Source: CAYRPN01 sp964426135
GTDB taxonomy: Bacteria > Planctomycetota > Phycisphaerae > Phycisphaerales > Phycisphaeraceae
Assembly (NCBI GenBank): GCA_964426135.1
Contig: CAYRPN010000083.1
Span: 1-25,886, forward strand
Reading direction: 5' to 3'
DNA: 25,886 nucleotides
The position numbers were made by a program, and so were the translations under genes. The notes beneath the pieces were generated by a model. The model searched no databases. It saw only the letters and a program-made list of their open reading frames with translations, and was not told where the DNA came from. Below, piece after piece: positions 24,892 through 25,886 of this stretch (position 1 is its first letter; the number at the start of each line of letters is the position of its first letter).

Positions 24892-25188
24892 TTAAAGGTC
24901 TGGAAGTACCTTTGGGGTGCGAAGCCCCGCTTGCGTCTGGCCGCCCCCTGCCGCGTCCGCGTCCTGACCGTGTTCAGCGGCGGGTGAACTGGCCGGCGAG
25001 TTCTCAGGCGGTTTAACGTCAGCGGCGGGCAGTTCCATCAGCGTGATGCACTTCATGGCGTAGGATCGCCAGGAACGAATCAGCCATCGTTTGAACCCTC
25101 GAAGGTCAACATCGTCGCCTTGCTGCTCCAGCGTGACGGCGAACCGCCTGCGTGCTGGCGGTCGTGATGTCGTGGATGTCGTTTTCAT
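24892..25188 (-). CDS. Small basic hypothetical protein next to the primase gene
   Basis: About 98 residues from the ATG at 25188, preceded by AGGCAAGGC; a TTG at 25203 is an alternative. The N-terminal half is basic and contains DDVDLRGFKRWLIRSWRSYA followed by MKCITLMEL, a short helix-plus-strand pattern that I associate with small unknown proteins coded near D5-type primases in prophages. The C-terminal half is a disordered Pro/Ala/Glu-rich tail. No domain can be named. It lies between the primase gene (gap about 230 bp, holding repeats) and the coiled-coil gene (gap about 100 bp). Confidence 0.6.
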   Translation of the reverse strand: MKTTSTTSRPPARRRFAVTLEQQGDDVDLRGFKRWLIRSWRSYAMKCITLMELPAADVKPPENSPASSPAAEHGQDADAAGGGQTQAGLRTPKVLPDL

Positions 25189-25193
25189 GCCTT

Positions 25194-25402
25194 GCCTGTG
25201 CAACTGTTGCGCGACTTGGTTTTCTGGTGTGTCAAGAATGCCCTGTTTTCTCGATCAGAATGAATCCGCACAGCCTGCACATGTGTTTCCGGGGTTACCA
25301 TCCATATACGCGGGACATAGTGCGTAACCCCCCAAATCCCTGTGCGGCCTGTGCAACCCCTTGTTTTCTAGGGTTTCAGCCTGTTGCGCGACCTGCGCAA
25401 CC
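25194..25402. repeat. Iteron-like repeat cluster downstream of the primase gene
   Basis: Exact repeats GCCTGTGCAAC (25194-25204 and 25347-25357) and CTGTTGCGCGAC (25204-25215 and 25381-25392), plus related 16-mers TGTGCGGCCTGTGCAA (25341-25356) and TGCGCGACCTGCGCAA (25385-25400) that agree at 13 positions. GTTTTCT occurs three times nearby (around 25219, 25242 and 25362). The cluster fills the gap between primase and small protein genes and could be an origin with iterons, or operators. Confidence 0.6.
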
Positions 25403-25419
25403 CTGTTTGGCTCTGTGAA

Positions 25420-25886
25420 TCAGGCACTTCCGTGCGCTGGCAACAGCGCCAGCCCTTGAAATCCACGGGTTCGCTTGCCGCGTTCGTCGCCCCATTTCTC
25501 GGCGACACCTTCAAGCTCGACAAGTCGCTCATACAACCCCGCCGAGTCAAGTGGATGACGCTCGCCAGTGCGTCGCGCCCATTCGACATAGGCCTCGCGG
25601 ATCGTCTGGCGAGAAATCCAGTTGTCGGGGTTGATCGGGTAGCAGCAAGCCTCGGTGAATCCGCTCAGCCGATCTTGCTCATCGCGATAGCCAGCGGTCG
25701 CGGTGAGAACTTCGTCAGGGTCGCGCAGCCCCGATGCCTGCCAGTCCAAGCAGCCCTGCACCGCCCACGCCAGGATGCCGCGCCACTCGACAACCAGGTC
25801 GTCAAGTAGCCTCGGATTCTGCTCAGTCTTTGGAATGACGACGTTGAACGGCACGAGCCGGATGCGCCGCCATATCGCGTTCTTCG
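25420..25886 (-). CDS. P4/D5-type primase-helicase, C-terminal part (partial)
   Basis: The last 155 codons of a gene that continues beyond the right edge. The frame begins KNAIWRRIRLVPFNVVIP, the conserved segment after the helicase core in phage/plasmid primases of the P4/D5 group. It continues with DPRLLD-like NPRLLDDLVVEWRGILAWAV, QGCLDWQASGL, VLTATAGYRDEQDRLSGF and an ISRQTIREAYVEWARRTGER helix typical of the C-terminal DNA-binding region. Such proteins start replication of prophages, satellites and islands by making primers and unwinding DNA. The apparent GTG start at 25854 is internal. The gene is the most upstream of the visible element genes. Confidence 0.85.
   Translation of the reverse strand, partial: KNAIWRRIRLVPFNVVIPKTEQNPRLLDDLVVEWRGILAWAVQGCLDWQASGLRDPDEVLTATAGYRDEQDRLSGFTEACCYPINPDNWISRQTIREAYVEWARRTGERHPLDSAGLYERLVELEGVAEKWGDERGKRTRGFQGLALLPAHGSA

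Larger units (their letters stand above)
23000..25886. mobile_element. One end of an integrated element at tRNA-Arg
   Basis: The element begins at the anticodon loop of the broken tRNA and runs out of the window. It carries minus-strand genes for a P4/D5-type primase-helicase (partial), small unknown proteins and an M41-like protease, a cargo typical of prophages, phage satellites and integrative islands. Repeats resembling integrase arm sites lie next to the tRNA. No integrase is visible; it should lie beyond the right edge. The exact boundary at 22999/23000 is inferred from tRNA structure. Confidence 0.7.

Overview
The window looks like chromosomal DNA of a GC-rich member of the Planctomycetota. 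The main evidence is a secreted c-type cytochrome with DUF1592/DUF1588/DUF1585 modules directly followed by a Tat-exported DUF1552 protein, a pairing typical of that phylum. Giant secreted and membrane proteins of unknown function and repeat-laden intergenic gaps fit the same picture. The class cannot be fixed from the sequence. No rRNA, CRISPR array or insertion-sequence transposase was seen.

Left part (1-14257, all minus strand). Reading right to left there is a YggS/PROSC-like protein whose PLP-binding lysine appears to be arginine, then an ECF sigma factor. Next comes a 1767-aa membrane protein that starts with a zf-HC2 anti-sigma zinc finger and ends with a YfbK-type von Willebrand A module. 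Last is a 2199-aa envelope protein made of two related extracytoplasmic halves around a membrane core. Sigma factor, anti-sigma/VWA protein and giant membrane protein look like one regulatory and surface module. The gaps between these genes are filled with heptanucleotide tandem repeats.

Middle part (14258-22761, all plus strand). A small orphan protein and tryptophanyl-tRNA synthetase (trpS) are followed by a four-gene exported cluster: DUF1592/DUF1588 cytochrome, DUF1552 Tat protein, Tat/lipoprotein amidohydrolase-2 protein, and a secreted HEFGH metallopeptidase-like protein. Gaps of 17, 20 and 82 bp suggest co-transcription. Two palindromic elements precede the cluster.

Right part (22961-25886). 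The 5' half of a tRNA-Arg (UCU) gene stops exactly in the anticodon loop and is replaced by foreign-looking DNA. Minus-strand genes follow, running toward the tRNA: the C-terminal end of a P4/D5-type primase-helicase that leaves the window, a small basic protein, a coiled-coil hypothetical protein and a stand-alone M41-like protease, closed by a strong terminator. This looks like one end of an integrative element (prophage, satellite or island). It carries possible integrase arm sites beside the tRNA and iteron-like repeats beside the primase. The integrase and the other end lie outside the window.
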